A model generated the notes under the pieces. That model was not told the DNA's origin, searched no databases, and worked only from the letters and a program-made list of their open reading frames with translations. Made by a program: the position numbers and the translations under genes. From Amylibacter sp. SFDW26 (GTDB lineage Bacteria > Pseudomonadota > Alphaproteobacteria > Rhodobacterales > Rhodobacteraceae), in contig NZ_WEIC01000001.1 of NCBI RefSeq assembly GCF_009184395.1, positions 1,174,887 to 1,238,886 of the forward strand: DNA of 64,000 nucleotides. The letters run 5' to 3'. Shown here piece after piece: positions 10,194 to 20,283 of this stretch (position 1 is its first letter; each line of letters opens with the position of its first letter).

Positions 10194-11549
10194 ATGAGCG
10201 TTTCAGTCATAATTTTAGCAGCAGGTATGGGCAGCCGTATGCAATCGGATATGCCAAAAGTCCTTCATAACGTAGCAGGTGCATCTATGTTGATTCACGC
10301 AATGCGCTCTGCCGAAGGGATTAATGCAGAAAAGACCGTTATTGTAACGGGTCATGGTGCTAAACATGTTGCTAAGGCTGCGGTTGATTATGATGAAACA
10401 GCGCAAACGGTTTTGCAATCAGAACAAAACGGTACAGGTCATGCCGTTCAGCAAGCTGCTCCAGTTTTGCATGATTTTGATGGTGATGTGATTGTCCTCT
10501 ATGGCGACACACCATTCGTTCGCTCAGAAACCCTACAAGCTATGCTTGATGAAAAAGCCAAGGGCCACGGAGTGGTCGTTTTGGGTTTCAATGCCGCTGA
10601 TCCAGCAAAATACGGGCGCCTTGTCACAACAGATGATGGACTATTAGATGCAATTGTTGAATTCAAGGATGCAACTGACACTCAACGCGCCATAACATTT
10701 TGCAATTCTGGTGTAATATGCGCAGATGCCAAATTGTTATTTGAACTTCTTAATGAAGTAAAAAACGACAATGCAAGTGGTGAATATTATTTGACAGATG
10801 TTGTAGGCCTTGCCCGCGCACGCAATTTAACTTGCGCAGCGATAGCCTGTGATGAAGCAGAAACAATGGGTGTAAATTCACGTGTTGATCTTGCTGCAGC
10901 GGAAGTCGCCTTTCAAAATACAGCACGCCGTGAAGCTATGGAGAATGGTGCTACATTAACTGCCGCTGAAACAGTTTGGTTTGCCTATGACACAGTAATC
11001 GGTCGAGATGTGATTATAGAACCAAATGTAGTCTTTGGCCCCGATGTAACGGTTGAAACAGGTGCTACAATCCGCGCTTTTTCACACTTAGAGGGCTGTC
11101 ATGTATCCAAAGATGCAATCGTTGGTCCCTACGCGCGCCTGCGTCCTGGTACAGAACTGGGCAATGGTGTTAAGGTCGGTAATTTTGTGGAAATCAAGGC
11201 TGCCATCGTTGATGAAGGCGCAAAAGTTAATCACTTGTCATATATAGGTGACGCCGAAGTTGGCAGCGAAGCCAACATTGGCGCAGGTACAATCACCTGT
11301 AACTACGACGGTGTATTCAAACATAAGACAAAAATTGGCGCACGCTCCTTTATTGGCTCAAACACAATGCTTGTTGCCCCTGTTTCTGTTGGTGACGATG
11401 CCATGACAGGATCCGGCAGTGTGATCACCAAAGATATACCCGATGAAGCCTTGGGATTGGGCCGTGCCAGACAGGATAATAAAGAAGGCTTTGCCTTAAA
11501 ACTCATGAATAAATTGCGCGCAGCAAAAGCCGCAAAAACAAAGGAATAA
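10194..11549 (+). CDS. glmU: Bifunctional GlcN-1-P acetyltransferase / GlcNAc-1-P uridyltransferase
   Basis: Makes UDP-GlcNAc for peptidoglycan and lipid A in two steps. 451 residues, the normal length. The N-terminal pyrophosphorylase domain (about 1-225) has LAAGMGSRMQSDMPKVLH and VLYGDTPF. The C-terminal left-handed beta-helix acetyltransferase has isoleucine-patch hexapeptides (VIGRDVIIEPNVVFGPDVTV), RLRPGTELG, and IGAGTITCNYDG. It is followed after four bases by glmS, which supplies its substrate through GlcN-1-P. Confidence 0.98.
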   Translation: MSVSVIILAAGMGSRMQSDMPKVLHNVAGASMLIHAMRSAEGINAEKTVIVTGHGAKHVAKAAVDYDETAQTVLQSEQNGTGHAVQQAAPVLHDFDGDVIVLYGDTPFVRSETLQAMLDEKAKGHGVVVLGFNAADPAKYGRLVTTDDGLLDAIVEFKDATDTQRAITFCNSGVICADAKLLFELLNEVKNDNASGEYYLTDVVGLARARNLTCAAIACDEAETMGVNSRVDLAAAEVAFQNTARREAMENGATLTAAETVWFAYDTVIGRDVIIEPNVVFGPDVTVETGATIRAFSHLEGCHVSKDAIVGPYARLRPGTELGNGVKVGNFVEIKAAIVDEGAKVNHLSYIGDAEVGSEANIGAGTITCNYDGVFKHKTKIGARSFIGSNTMLVAPVSVGDDAMTGSGSVITKDIPDEALGLGRARQDNKEGFALKLMNKLRAAKAAKTKE

Positions 11550-11553
11550 AGCT

Positions 11554-13377
11554 ATGTGCGGTATTGTTGGAATATTAGGACAACACGAAGCAGCCCCAAT
11601 TTTGGTAGATGCTCTTAGGCGTCTTGAATACCGTGGTTATGATAGCGCAGGTATTGCGACCGTTGATGAAGGTAAACTCGGCCGCCGTCGCGCTGTTGGA
11701 AAGCTCGTAAACCTTGCAGATTTACTTATGCACGAACCCATTACTGGTAAATCAGGTATAGGACATACACGTTGGGCCACACATGGTGCACCTACTGTTG
11801 TGAATTCACACCCACACCGCGCGCGCAATGTGGCTGTTGTGCACAATGGTATTATTGAAAACTTCAAGGAATTACGTGACGAATTAACAGCGGGTGGAAT
11901 CATTTTCGAAACTGAAACTGACACCGAAACAGTTGTTCAACTTTGTATGACGTATCTCGACCAAGGCATGTCACCTGTGGATGCTGCCGATGCCACAATC
12001 AAACGTCTTGAAGGCGCATATGCTCTTTGCTTTCTATTCGAAGGTGAAGATGATCTGTTGATTGCCGCCCGCAAAGGCTCACCACTTGCAATTGGTCATG
12101 GTGATAATGAAATGTTTGTAGGCTCTGACGCATTAGCATTGGCCCCTATGACAGACAAAGTTACATACCTAGAAGAAGGTGATTGGGCCGTTCTTACGCG
12201 TACATCCCTTGAAATTCGCAATGCAAAAGGCAAAATTGCCAATCGTGATATGCGTGTCATTCCAGTAGAAGCAAATACTGCCGATAAAGGTGTTTATAAG
12301 CACTACATGATGAAAGAGATTGCTGAGCAACCAACAGTTTTAGCAGATGCGATCCACAAATATACAGACCCGCAATCGGGTCAGATCACAGTACCAGACC
12401 TTGACCTTGATTTTTCTAAAATCGATAAGATTACAATGGTCGCCTGTGGAACAGCCTATCTTGCCTGTAATGTAGCCAAATACTGGTTTGAACAAGTTGC
12501 AAGACTACCTGCTGAAATTGATGTAGCCTCAGAGTTTCGTTATCGCGAACCACCAATGAGCAAAAACTCTTTAGCACTTTTTGTCAGTCAATCGGGCGAA
12601 ACAGCAGATACTTTAGCAGCTCTGCGCTATTGCTCTGGTAATGTTGCAAAAACAATTGCTGTGGTAAACGTGGCTGAAAGCTCTATCTCGCGAGAAAGTG
12701 ACATCTCTTTACCTATCCATGCAGGTGTTGAAATCGGCGTAGCATCCACCAAAGCTTTCACATGTCAATTAGTGGCGCTTGCAGCACTTGTTATTTCTGC
12801 TGCTCGCGAGCGCGGTGAATTAACCGCAGAAGCTGAAGTCGAAATAAAGAAATCATTAGATGCCCTACCAGGGTTGATCAATCAAACACTGCAGCAAAAA
12901 GAAAAGATAGATAAAGTTACAAACAAACTATCCAAAGCTTCCGATGCTTTGTTCTTGGGACGTGGGGCAATGTATCCACTCGCCCTAGAAGGTGCTTTAA
13001 AGCTGAAAGAAATCAGCTATATACATGCCGAAGGTTATGCGAGTGGTGAATTAAAACACGGGCCAATTGCACTTGTTGATGAAAACATGCCAGTGATTGT
13101 TTTAGCTCCAAAAGATGCATTGTTCGACAAAACCGTTAGTAACATGCAAGAAGTCATGGCCCGTAACGGCAAGGTATTATTGGTAACGGACCAAGATGGT
13201 GCAGATGAAGCAAGTGATGGCGTATGGAAAACAATTGTGATGCCACCAGTACACGATATGTTAGCTCCAATTTTATATGCAGTCCCAGCTCAATTGCTTG
13301 CGTATTATACAGCAGTGCGTAAAGGTACCGATGTGGATCAACCACGTAACTTAGCAAAGTCAGTGACCGTGGAATAA
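11554..13377 (+). CDS. glmS: Glutamine-fructose-6-phosphate aminotransferase (isomerizing)
   Basis: Converts fructose-6-P and glutamine to glucosamine-6-P. 607 residues: an N-terminal class II amidotransferase domain whose Cys2 (MCGIVGI) is the nucleophile after Met removal, then two SIS sugar-isomerase domains (SQSGETADTLAALRY and the EISYIHAEGYASGELKHGP active-site region), ending in the family C-terminus KSVTVE. AAGGA lies eight bases before the ATG. Operon with glmU. No glmS ribozyme is present or expected in this group. Confidence 0.98.
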   Translation: MCGIVGILGQHEAAPILVDALRRLEYRGYDSAGIATVDEGKLGRRRAVGKLVNLADLLMHEPITGKSGIGHTRWATHGAPTVVNSHPHRARNVAVVHNGIIENFKELRDELTAGGIIFETETDTETVVQLCMTYLDQGMSPVDAADATIKRLEGAYALCFLFEGEDDLLIAARKGSPLAIGHGDNEMFVGSDALALAPMTDKVTYLEEGDWAVLTRTSLEIRNAKGKIANRDMRVIPVEANTADKGVYKHYMMKEIAEQPTVLADAIHKYTDPQSGQITVPDLDLDFSKIDKITMVACGTAYLACNVAKYWFEQVARLPAEIDVASEFRYREPPMSKNSLALFVSQSGETADTLAALRYCSGNVAKTIAVVNVAESSISRESDISLPIHAGVEIGVASTKAFTCQLVALAALVISAARERGELTAEAEVEIKKSLDALPGLINQTLQQKEKIDKVTNKLSKASDALFLGRGAMYPLALEGALKLKEISYIHAEGYASGELKHGPIALVDENMPVIVLAPKDALFDKTVSNMQEVMARNGKVLLVTDQDGADEASDGVWKTIVMPPVHDMLAPILYAVPAQLLAYYTAVRKGTDVDQPRNLAKSVTVE

Positions 13378-14307
13378 ATGGATACAATCCTTCTGCAGCT
13401 TATCCCTTTCTTTGCCATCATTGGCTTGGGGTATGCTGCAGGGGTTACAAAGATATTTCCACCAGAAGCTACTGCAGCACTCAGTAAGTTCGTCTTTTTC
13501 TTTGCACTCTCTGCAATGCTGTTTCGCTTTGCCGCAAACTTATCCTTATCAGAAATATTCGATGTGCCATTCATTACCGCCTATTTAAGTGGCACGATGT
13601 TGATATATTTAATCGCTACTGCAATTGCTATGATACGCCGCAAAGGTATGCAAGAAGCCGCGATTGAAGCCCAGTGTGCTGTCATTGGTAATGTTGGTTT
13701 TTTGGGCATACCAGTATTCATTATATTATTGGGTCCACAATCCATAGGACCCGTTATGTTGGCACTTGCCGTTGATTTAATCTTGTTTAGCAGCCTTGTT
13801 GTCATTTTGATCACCGCAGGTGGTGGTGACCGAATGACTGCCGCCGTTTTTAAAAAGGTTGCCTTTAGCCTGTTCAAGAACCCAATGGTTGTTTCAATTA
13901 CATGTGGGATAGTTTGGTCGTTTTTCAATATTCCAATCCCCAAACCTATGAATGACTTCTTGGATATTCTTGGGGCCGCCGCTGCCCCTGGTGCTCTGTT
14001 TGCAATTGGTGCATCATTGGCAGATAAATCTGCGGGGCAAGTCAAAGTGGCAAGTTGGCTATCATTTTGCAAACTAGTATTACATCCAGCAGCAGTCGCC
14101 TTTTTTGCACTTTATGTATTTGATGTTGCCCCTTATGCAGCAGCTGTAATGATAGCACTCGCCGCCCTACCCGTTGCAGGTAATGTTTATATCATTGCAC
14201 AACATTATAATGTGGCACCGCAACGTGCATCCGCGGCTATCTTGATCTCTACCATTCTAAGTATCATCACACTGACGGTAATATTAAAATACGTTATGTC
14301 CTTTTGA
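13378..14307 (+). CDS. AEC-family auxin-efflux-carrier-like transporter
   Basis: 309 residues with about ten hydrophobic helices arranged as in the AEC/PIN-like family (malonate, malate or auxin-like anions). N-terminus LLQLIPFFAIIGLGYAAGV; NVGFLGIPVFIILLG matches the conserved first crossover region. Its ATG directly abuts the glmS stop (TAAATG) with GGAATAA upstream, so it is likely read through from glmS. Substrate unknown. Confidence 0.88.
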   Translation: MDTILLQLIPFFAIIGLGYAAGVTKIFPPEATAALSKFVFFFALSAMLFRFAANLSLSEIFDVPFITAYLSGTMLIYLIATAIAMIRRKGMQEAAIEAQCAVIGNVGFLGIPVFIILLGPQSIGPVMLALAVDLILFSSLVVILITAGGGDRMTAAVFKKVAFSLFKNPMVVSITCGIVWSFFNIPIPKPMNDFLDILGAAAAPGALFAIGASLADKSAGQVKVASWLSFCKLVLHPAAVAFFALYVFDVAPYAAAVMIALAALPVAGNVYIIAQHYNVAPQRASAAILISTILSIITLTVILKYVMSF

Positions 14308-14354
14308 TCTGAGACTGTTTATGGAAACCCCAAATATCTTTGGAAGATAATCCT

Positions 14355-15032
14355 ATGACAACACCAGAAACAGCCCTTGCCGATCTACAAGCACTTGCAA
14401 ACCCAGAAGTTTCAGCAGGGATGAGCAAAAAGCATAAAATCGCGCGTGAGTATCTTGGCATAACAAATCCAGAGTTAGATACCGCCTATAAGGCATGGCG
14501 CAAAGATACTAATGTGCAAGAACGTGTAGAGATTGCAGACTATCTATGGAACGGTAATATTCACGAGGGGCGTATTGCTGCCACAAAATTGCTCACACAA
14601 GCGCGTATTACATCAGATGATGGCGTATGGAATGCTCTTATCAGATATCTACCCCAAGTAGATACACTCGCTATATCCGACCAGCTATCCGCAGCACTTT
14701 CGCGCCGCATTGAAGCACATCCAGAACGCCTAGATATAATTGAAACATGGGCGACTAGCGAGGATCGGTGGACACGCCGTGCCGTTTTAACGGCAACTTT
14801 ACCTTGGGCAAAATACAGCAATCCAAAAACAAGTGACTTACTCATACTGGATCGTATTTTAGGATGGATTGAGCTCTTAGCACCAGAACATGAGCCTATA
14901 ATCCAAAAAGCAATTGCGCACTGGCTGCGTAGTTTGTCAAAACACAACAAATCAAAAGTTCAAGATTTCCTCGATGAGCATGGCACTACATTGAAAGCTT
15001 TTGCCTTAAAAGAAGCGTCTATACTGCTTTAG
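14355..15032 (+). CDS. DNA alkylation repair (AlkC/AlkD-like HEAT-repeat) protein
   Basis: 225 residues from ATG 14355, chosen because GGAAG lies eight bases upstream (a TTG 15 bases earlier is in frame). Almost entirely helical; the pattern of paired helices with IADYLWNGNIHEGRIAATKL, ATSEDRWTRRAVLTATLPWA and the C-terminal AIAHWLRSLSKHNKSKVQDF resembles the AlkD/AlkC family of DNA glycosylases that remove bulky alkylated purines. The catalytic Asp cannot be assigned with certainty by eye. Its 3' end overlaps the convergent antiporter gene by 14 bases. Confidence 0.72.
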   Translation: MTTPETALADLQALANPEVSAGMSKKHKIAREYLGITNPELDTAYKAWRKDTNVQERVEIADYLWNGNIHEGRIAATKLLTQARITSDDGVWNALIRYLPQVDTLAISDQLSAALSRRIEAHPERLDIIETWATSEDRWTRRAVLTATLPWAKYSNPKTSDLLILDRILGWIELLAPEHEPIIQKAIAHWLRSLSKHNKSKVQDFLDEHGTTLKAFALKEASILL

Positions 15033-16818
15033 CCTCATTAACCTTAACAAAAGCTATAACCTCACCACTGGTGCGGTTATCTGGCAACTTACTGCCCGCG
15101 CGAATAGATAATTCGCGCTTTTCATTTACAAAACCAATCACTTCTGCATTGGGCCGGTCTGCCATATAGGCAAGTAAATCATATTCCTCTGTCAGGTTTG
15201 TAGAGCGGAATTGCCAACCATCACGGGTTTGATTAAGGATATCATAAAACTTCAAGCCAGATCCGAAACTACGACCACCCAATGTTGGCGGCAAATCTTT
15301 GTTACCTTCTTCGCGTTCTGCACGTCCAACTTGAAATACATTTTGGCGGCCAAACTCTGGGCCAAAATCTGTACATATTAAAGCATTGTACGCATCATTA
15401 TCAGTTGCGGCCAGAAGCGTGCCGTATAGATTCAAATCTAGCGTATGTTCTGCCGCTTCTGACAATATTTCTCCATGAAACGTTGGTAATTCCATCTGTC
15501 TGGCTTCGCGCAAGCGCAGATAATTTCGATCAGCCATCAAAACGGGAAAACCTTCGTCTTTTAGTTTTGCAGCCAAAGCTATGGACCATGACGAGGCACC
15601 AATAATCAAAACACCCGCTGGCTGGGTTGATGTCAGCCCTAGCAAGCGTGCCATAGGCGCAATCGAAAACCCATGCAAAACAACAGTTGCAGCAACTAAT
15701 GCGAAAGCGAGTGGAGCAAGCAATGCACCATCTTCCACCCCAAGCTCCACAAGGCGTGCGCCAAACAGCCCTGAAACAGCCACAGCAACCACACCGCGTG
15801 GACCAATCCATGCGATGATAGATTTTTCACGCCAATTCAGGTCTGTATTTATAAGGCATAGGAATATAGTAACAGGACGCACCAGCAGAACAATCAAGCC
15901 TACAAATACGATCGCATGCCAATCCAACCGTGCGATCGTCGAAAACTCTAACGATGCGGCCAAAAGGATAAATACACCAGATACAAGGATCACAGTGATA
16001 TGCTCTTTAAATCGTTTCAACTCTTCCAAGGATGGCAAGTGGGCGTTCCCAATCAACATCCCCATAACGGTTACAGCCAGTAATCCACTTTCATGCAGCA
16101 CCGTATCAGTACTCGCATAAACCACGAGTACAACGCCAAATAACACAGGTACTTTCATATACTCAGGCACCCAACCACGGCGGAATGACGTAATAATTAA
16201 ACGCGCACCAAGATAACCCACAACAGCAGCGACAATGATACCAATAGCAAGGTGCTCAAAGGCCTTTAACAAATCACCTGCACCGTACAGTGATGTAATA
16301 ACCTCAAAAGCCAATACAGCAAAAATTGCCCCTACGGGATCATTTACAATGGCTTCCCACCGCAAAATAGATGCAGGACGTGGTGCCAATTTGGCCTGAC
16401 GCAATAATGGCGTCACAACAGTCGGCCCTGTCACAACCAAGATACCACCAAAGACAGCAGAGCTTTCCCAACTTAACCCAGCACCATAATGAATAGCCAA
16501 CGTTGACAACACCCAACCTATGGGGGCGCCAAAATAAACTAAGCGCCGCACAGCGGGCCCTGTATCACTTAACTCTTTAAATTTTAGTGTTAAACCGCCC
16601 TCAAAAAGAATAACGGCAACCGCTACAGATACAATTGGTTGCAACAAATGCCCCATATCCTTTGCAGGATGAATAACACCAAAAACAGGTCCAGCAAACA
16701 CACCAGCGGCAAGCATCAATACAATTGCGGGTAATTGTAAGCGCCATGCCAACCATTGTGATCCAATCCCAAGAAATCCGATAATTGCAAAAATGGCTGC
16801 AGGTTCTAAATGGGGCAT
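15019..16818 (-). CDS. CPA1-type Na+(K+)/H+ antiporter with C-terminal nucleotide-binding domain
   Basis: 599 residues. The first 400 or so form 12-13 hydrophobic helices of the cation/proton antiporter fold; the key ND pair is visible in RWEAIVNDPVGAIFAVLAFE and the helix-10 region in IIAWIGPRGVVAVAVSGLFG. Residues from about 405 form a Rossmann-like TrkA-N domain (PAGVLIIGASSWSIALAAKL), followed by a small TrkA-C-like part. The cytosolic domains suggest gating by nucleotide. The lipoprotein gene upstream ends eight bases before its start, so they are likely an operon. Confidence 0.9.
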   Translation of the reverse strand: MPHLEPAAIFAIIGFLGIGSQWLAWRLQLPAIVLMLAAGVFAGPVFGVIHPAKDMGHLLQPIVSVAVAVILFEGGLTLKFKELSDTGPAVRRLVYFGAPIGWVLSTLAIHYGAGLSWESSAVFGGILVVTGPTVVTPLLRQAKLAPRPASILRWEAIVNDPVGAIFAVLAFEVITSLYGAGDLLKAFEHLAIGIIVAAVVGYLGARLIITSFRRGWVPEYMKVPVLFGVVLVVYASTDTVLHESGLLAVTVMGMLIGNAHLPSLEELKRFKEHITVILVSGVFILLAASLEFSTIARLDWHAIVFVGLIVLLVRPVTIFLCLINTDLNWREKSIIAWIGPRGVVAVAVSGLFGARLVELGVEDGALLAPLAFALVAATVVLHGFSIAPMARLLGLTSTQPAGVLIIGASSWSIALAAKLKDEGFPVLMADRNYLRLREARQMELPTFHGEILSEAAEHTLDLNLYGTLLAATDNDAYNALICTDFGPEFGRQNVFQVGRAEREEGNKDLPPTLGGRSFGSGLKFYDILNQTRDGWQFRSTNLTEEYDLLAYMADRPNAEVIGFVNEKRELSIRAGSKLPDNRTSGEVIAFVKVNEAKAV

Positions 16819-16826
16819 ATAATTTC

Positions 16827-17342
16827 CTAACGGGTAAAAACTTGTACTTCGACTAGATCAGAGATGGCTATGCCCAACAATTGCATAGCAGCAATAGACA
16901 TTTGCGATCCACTACCAGATGGGGCACCATTTGGTATCAAGCGTACATTGGCTGTTTTTCCTGTGCCCGCATAAAGTACACGTCCTTCAGCTTCGGCGCT
17001 AACCAATGGCGTTTGTAGCCAAAATCCAGTTTGATCTAACAAGCCTAAAGATATGACTGTTTTACCAAGATCTTGCTCTGCGCGCACTGATGATTTGGCA
17101 ACAGCCACTTTCAATTCTGTGTTAGAAACCTTTGCCGCATTCGCAACAGTAATACGGCCTAAATTTTGTGGATTCTTCCTAACTGCACTGCGCAACTTAG
17201 GCTTCTCAGTTTCTGAAACAACCTCTTCACTAACAGCTCTATTTTTTTCAAATTTTGAAAATATACCACCTGATGAACAGGCGGACAGCACCATAACAGT
17301 TATACAGAATGCCATAATAGGCTTCGTAAAAAGAATGCGCAT
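16827..17342 (-). CDS. Putative lipoprotein with possible double-psi beta-barrel C-terminus
   Basis: 171 residues. N-terminal lipoprotein signal with lipobox VLSAC at about residues 18-22, so probably lipidated and held at a membrane. A variable linker follows, then a conserved-looking C-terminal part containing NVRLIPNGAPSGSGSQMSIA and LGIAISDLVEVQVF. The layout (VRL...GS..S..AA..LG...L..V.V) is reminiscent of RlpA-type double-psi beta-barrels; this is pattern-based inference. Similar roseobacter proteins are sometimes labelled D-galactarate dehydratase, which the sequence does not support. Confidence 0.75.
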   Translation of the reverse strand: MRILFTKPIMAFCITVMVLSACSSGGIFSKFEKNRAVSEEVVSETEKPKLRSAVRKNPQNLGRITVANAAKVSNTELKVAVAKSSVRAEQDLGKTVISLGLLDQTGFWLQTPLVSAEAEGRVLYAGTGKTANVRLIPNGAPSGSGSQMSIAAMQLLGIAISDLVEVQVFTR

Positions 17343-17458
17343 TATTAAGTTCAGTCCTTATGTTATCTAAGTCATACCCTTTGATCACGACCTTTTCAAC
17401 GAAACACTATCGCTTTGCTCTTGCCCATAGTGTTTTTGCATCCTAGATGTAAACCACT

Positions 17459-18466
17459 ATGGAAATGCCTCAATTAATAGACCCATTTGATCGGACGATC
17501 AGCTATCTGCGTGTCTCTGTGACAGACAGGTGTGATTTCCGGTGTGTCTATTGCATGTCCGAAAATATGACTTTTTTACCTAAAAAAGAATTACTTACGT
17601 TAGAGGAACTGGATCGTATGTGTTCCGTTTTCATCTCACAAGGTATTCGTAAATTACGTATTACTGGCGGTGAACCATTGGTGCGCCGCGGTATCATGGG
17701 ATTCTTTGAAAACATGTCACGGCATCTTGGCAATGGTCTGGATGAGCTGACATTGACGACAAATGGCTCTCAATTGGTTCGTTATGCCGATGATTTGGCC
17801 CGTCTCGGCGTCAAGCGCATCAATATTTCTCTGGACACTTTGGGTGCACAAAAATTCAAAGACATCACCCGTTGGGGCGATTTAAGAAAAGTTCTAGACG
17901 GTATCAAAGCTGCCAAAGCGGCGGGCATTCGCGTTAAGATTAATATGGTAGCTTTAAAAGGCACCAATGAAGATGAACTTGAAGACGTCATTAAATGGTG
18001 TGCCGACGAAGATATGGACATCACCTTTATCGAAGTTATGCCAATGGGCGATTTGGGCAACGAAGATCGTTTAGATCAATATTGGGCATTATCTGACCTG
18101 CGCGAACGTCTAGCCAAAACATGGACGTTAACAGATATTCCAGAAAACACAGGCGGCCCGGCCCGTTATGTGCGTTTGAACGAAACCAATCAAAAAGTGG
18201 GCTTCATCACACCACTCACCCATAATTTCTGCGAAAGCTGTAACCGCGTGCGTTTGACATGCACAGGTCAGTTATTCCAATGCTTAGGGCAAGAGGACGA
18301 AGCGGATTTGCGCAAAGCATTACGCGATAATCCAGACGATAATGGCCCTGTTATTAAAGCAATTCGCGCGGCGATTGCCCTAAAACCCAAAGGGCATGAT
18401 TTTTCTTATGATCGTCAAAAAGTGGCTGGTGAAATGTCTCGCCACATGAGCCATACAGGCGGTTAA
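17459..18466 (+). CDS. moaA: GTP 3',8-cyclase (molybdenum cofactor biosynthesis)
   Basis: Radical SAM enzyme that starts molybdopterin synthesis from GTP. 335 residues. The N-terminal cluster motif is CDFRCVYC (Cx3Cx2C) and the second, substrate-side cluster is in [14 protein letters not shown], with a third Cys in FQCLG. A second ATG two codons downstream could be the true start; neither has a strong ribosome binding site. No other moa genes are adjacent. Its stop codon interlocks with that of the convergent olsB (shared TTAA). Confidence 0.97.
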   Translation: MEMPQLIDPFDRTISYLRVSVTDRCDFRCVYCMSENMTFLPKKELLTLEELDRMCSVFISQGIRKLRITGGEPLVRRGIMGFFENMSRHLGNGLDELTLTTNGSQLVRYADDLARLGVKRINISLDTLGAQKFKDITRWGDLRKVLDGIKAAKAAGIRVKINMVALKGTNEDELEDVIKWCADEDMDITFIEVMPMGDLGNEDRLDQYWALSDLRERLAKTWTLTDIPENTGGPARYVRLNETNQKVGFITPLTHNFCESCNRVRLTCTGQLFQCLGQEDEADLRKALRDNPDDNGPVIKAIRAAIALKPKGHDFSYDRQKVAGEMSRHMSHTGG

Positions 18467-19212
18467 GCCCGTACAACATCCGCATCATTACGTAATAACT
18501 GTGCACGCTTTTGTGGAATACGTCCAATTTCCACACCAGTAAAAACATGCAAAGTGCCCAAAGCACGATCAATCACGGCATGATCAGACACCCAACCACC
18601 CATAGTTAGATAAGTTCGTAGCAAAGGTGGCATATTTTGGCTGGCCAATTTCAAAACAGGTTTATGGTCTTTTAAATGATCTGCGAAACGGAAAACTTCG
18701 CCAGCTTTCGCACACGGTCGCCAAACATCTGGCGCAAGATGGCGTTCTTTTAGCAAAGCAAAAGTGTCAGTATACTTGTCTTCGTCAGTACCTCGAAAAG
18801 AAGAACATCCAAACATCAAAGAAATGTCGTTTTCATCCACATAAGTCGTTAGAAATGTCCAAGCGGTCCGTAATAAGCCTGGGTCACGAATATCTTCACG
18901 AAGGCAAAATCGCCCAACCTCAATCATAGCTTCGCAGTACTTTTTGAGACGGCTTAAATCGTAATACTGCGCGGAATAACATTTCTCGATCTCATTACCA
19001 TTCGGTAAATGCATGAATCTAAATGTTGCTAATAATTCACCCGTTTCTACAGATTCGATCAAAACATGGTGATTGATATGATCGAATTCATCATTATCCA
19101 GTACAATTTCATCTACATTTTCATAAAATAAACCTGCACGTAAAGCTTGTGCACGTTGGATATCAGCCTCAGTTTGAGCCATGCGCGTTTTATAAAGAAC
19201 TGCTTCTTGCAT
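18463..19212 (-). CDS. olsB: Ornithine-acyl-ACP N-acyltransferase (lyso-ornithine lipid synthesis)
   Basis: 249 residues, GNAT-like fold of the OlsB/autoinducer-synthase type. Recognisable stretches are [13 protein letters not shown], the acceptor strand [33 protein letters not shown] and [11 protein letters not shown]. It transfers a 3-hydroxyacyl group from ACP to ornithine, the first step to phosphate-free ornithine lipids common in marine roseobacters. The partner olsA is not adjacent. The assignment is firm at family level; the exact amine acceptor is inferred. Confidence 0.85.
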   Translation of the reverse strand: MQEAVLYKTRMAQTEADIQRAQALRAGLFYENVDEIVLDNDEFDHINHHVLIESVETGELLATFRFMHLPNGNEIEKCYSAQYYDLSRLKKYCEAMIEVGRFCLREDIRDPGLLRTAWTFLTTYVDENDISLMFGCSSFRGTDEDKYTDTFALLKERHLAPDVWRPCAKAGEVFRFADHLKDHKPVLKLASQNMPPLLRTYLTMGGWVSDHAVIDRALGTLHVFTGVEIGRIPQKRAQLLRNDADVVRA

Positions 19213-19314
19213 TTTGCTTCACCCATACTTGCATTGAACACAAGACTTTCGAGACTTAATTAATACATATATAAACACCCTGTAACCCCCCTTGCACAAA
19301 AGGATAACATTGCA

Positions 19315-19716
19315 ATGACAGATAAAGTGACCAAGACCGATGCTGAATGGCGTGCGCAATTAAGTGATTTAGCTTACAAGGTTACACGCAAACACGGTAC
19401 TGAGCGTGCATTCACAAATGATAATTTTCCAAAGTCTGCAGGCACTTTTTCTTGTATATGCTGCAATGCAGCACTGTTTGATGCAGGCACAAAATTTGAT
19501 TCAGGCACAGGTTGGCCTTCATTTTATGCTCCTATGTCACCAGAAGCCGTTATTGAAAAAGAAGACAATGGATTCTTTATGCGCAGAACTGAAATTTTAT
19601 GCTCAAAATGTGATGCACACTTAGGTCATGTTTTTCCAGACGGCCCACAGCCCACAGGGCTGCGGTATTGTATGAATGGTGTTGCTTTGACTTTTGACGA
19701 AGATGGTAAGGCTTAG
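19315..19716 (+). CDS. msrB: Peptide-methionine (R)-S-oxide reductase
   Basis: Reduces the R-epimer of methionine sulfoxide in proteins. 133 residues. Structural zinc ligands appear as CICC near residue 45 and [12 protein letters not shown] near residue 100; the catalytic Cys is in RYCMNGVAL near the C-terminus. The substrate pocket [13 protein letters not shown] is intact. Divergent from olsB, with AAGGATAACATTGCA before the ATG. Its stop interlocks with that of bamE. Confidence 0.97.
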   Translation: MTDKVTKTDAEWRAQLSDLAYKVTRKHGTERAFTNDNFPKSAGTFSCICCNAALFDAGTKFDSGTGWPSFYAPMSPEAVIEKEDNGFFMRRTEILCSKCDAHLGHVFPDGPQPTGLRYCMNGVALTFDEDGKA

Positions 19717-20177
19717 CCGTCGCCAAAAACGTCACCCAAGTCTACGTTGCCGATATTCCGGATAATCTGGCTGATAATGCCAGGGCCTTTAACAGGTTGA
19801 TCTGTAACACGACGACTTAGAGCAACAACCCGGCCATCCTCCAGACCAAAGCGCTCAACATTCTCAAGAACACCTGTGTCAGCAAAAGAAAGTACAACAA
19901 CTTCACGTTCTACAGGTTGTGGAGCTTTATATGCATAGTGGCGAAATTTAGACGATACATAGTACCAGTCACCATCAGCTAAAACGCCTGAACTAGAAGG
20001 CTTGCCAACCACTTCTTCAACAGTTTCACGAGTATCTGCACCAACCAACAGGTTAGCAAGCTCATCATCTGATGGTGCATAACCATGATATCTGAACGTT
20101 GCAGAGCAACCTACTATAACAGTCAAACATGCAATCGCTGCGATTGTTTTAGTTGCCTTTGTTGAAAATCCACCCAC
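19713..20177 (-). CDS. bamE: Outer-membrane assembly lipoprotein BamE
   Basis: 154 residues with lipobox VIVGC at about residues 20-24 and a SmpA/OmlA (BamE) domain: [30 protein letters not shown] in sense (the turn [14 protein letters not shown] is diagnostic), then [17 protein letters not shown] and a strand set [20 protein letters not shown]. Member of the BAM complex that inserts outer-membrane proteins. The start is GTG at 20177 with GAGG seven bases upstream. Divergent from the yceD-like gene, sharing the 20178-20283 promoter region. Confidence 0.92.
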   Translation of the reverse strand: MGGFSTKATKTIAAIACLTVIVGCSATFRYHGYAPSDDELANLLVGADTRETVEEVVGKPSSSGVLADGDWYYVSSKFRHYAYKAPQPVEREVVVLSFADTGVLENVERFGLEDGRVVALSRRVTDQPVKGPGIISQIIRNIGNVDLGDVFGDG

Positions 20178-20283
20178 CAGAATGCCTCTTAATTTTTTTA
20201 TCGCTCTTGTTCACATATCGTGACCGTGCTCTACAATCAAATATCTTCTTGGAAATCGCAACAAATTAAAATCAGAATATCCC

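Noticed and set aside
17343..17458. Molybdenum cofactor riboswitch upstream of moaA
   Set aside because: The 116-base divergent gap is too short once the promoters are allowed for and shows no matching helices.
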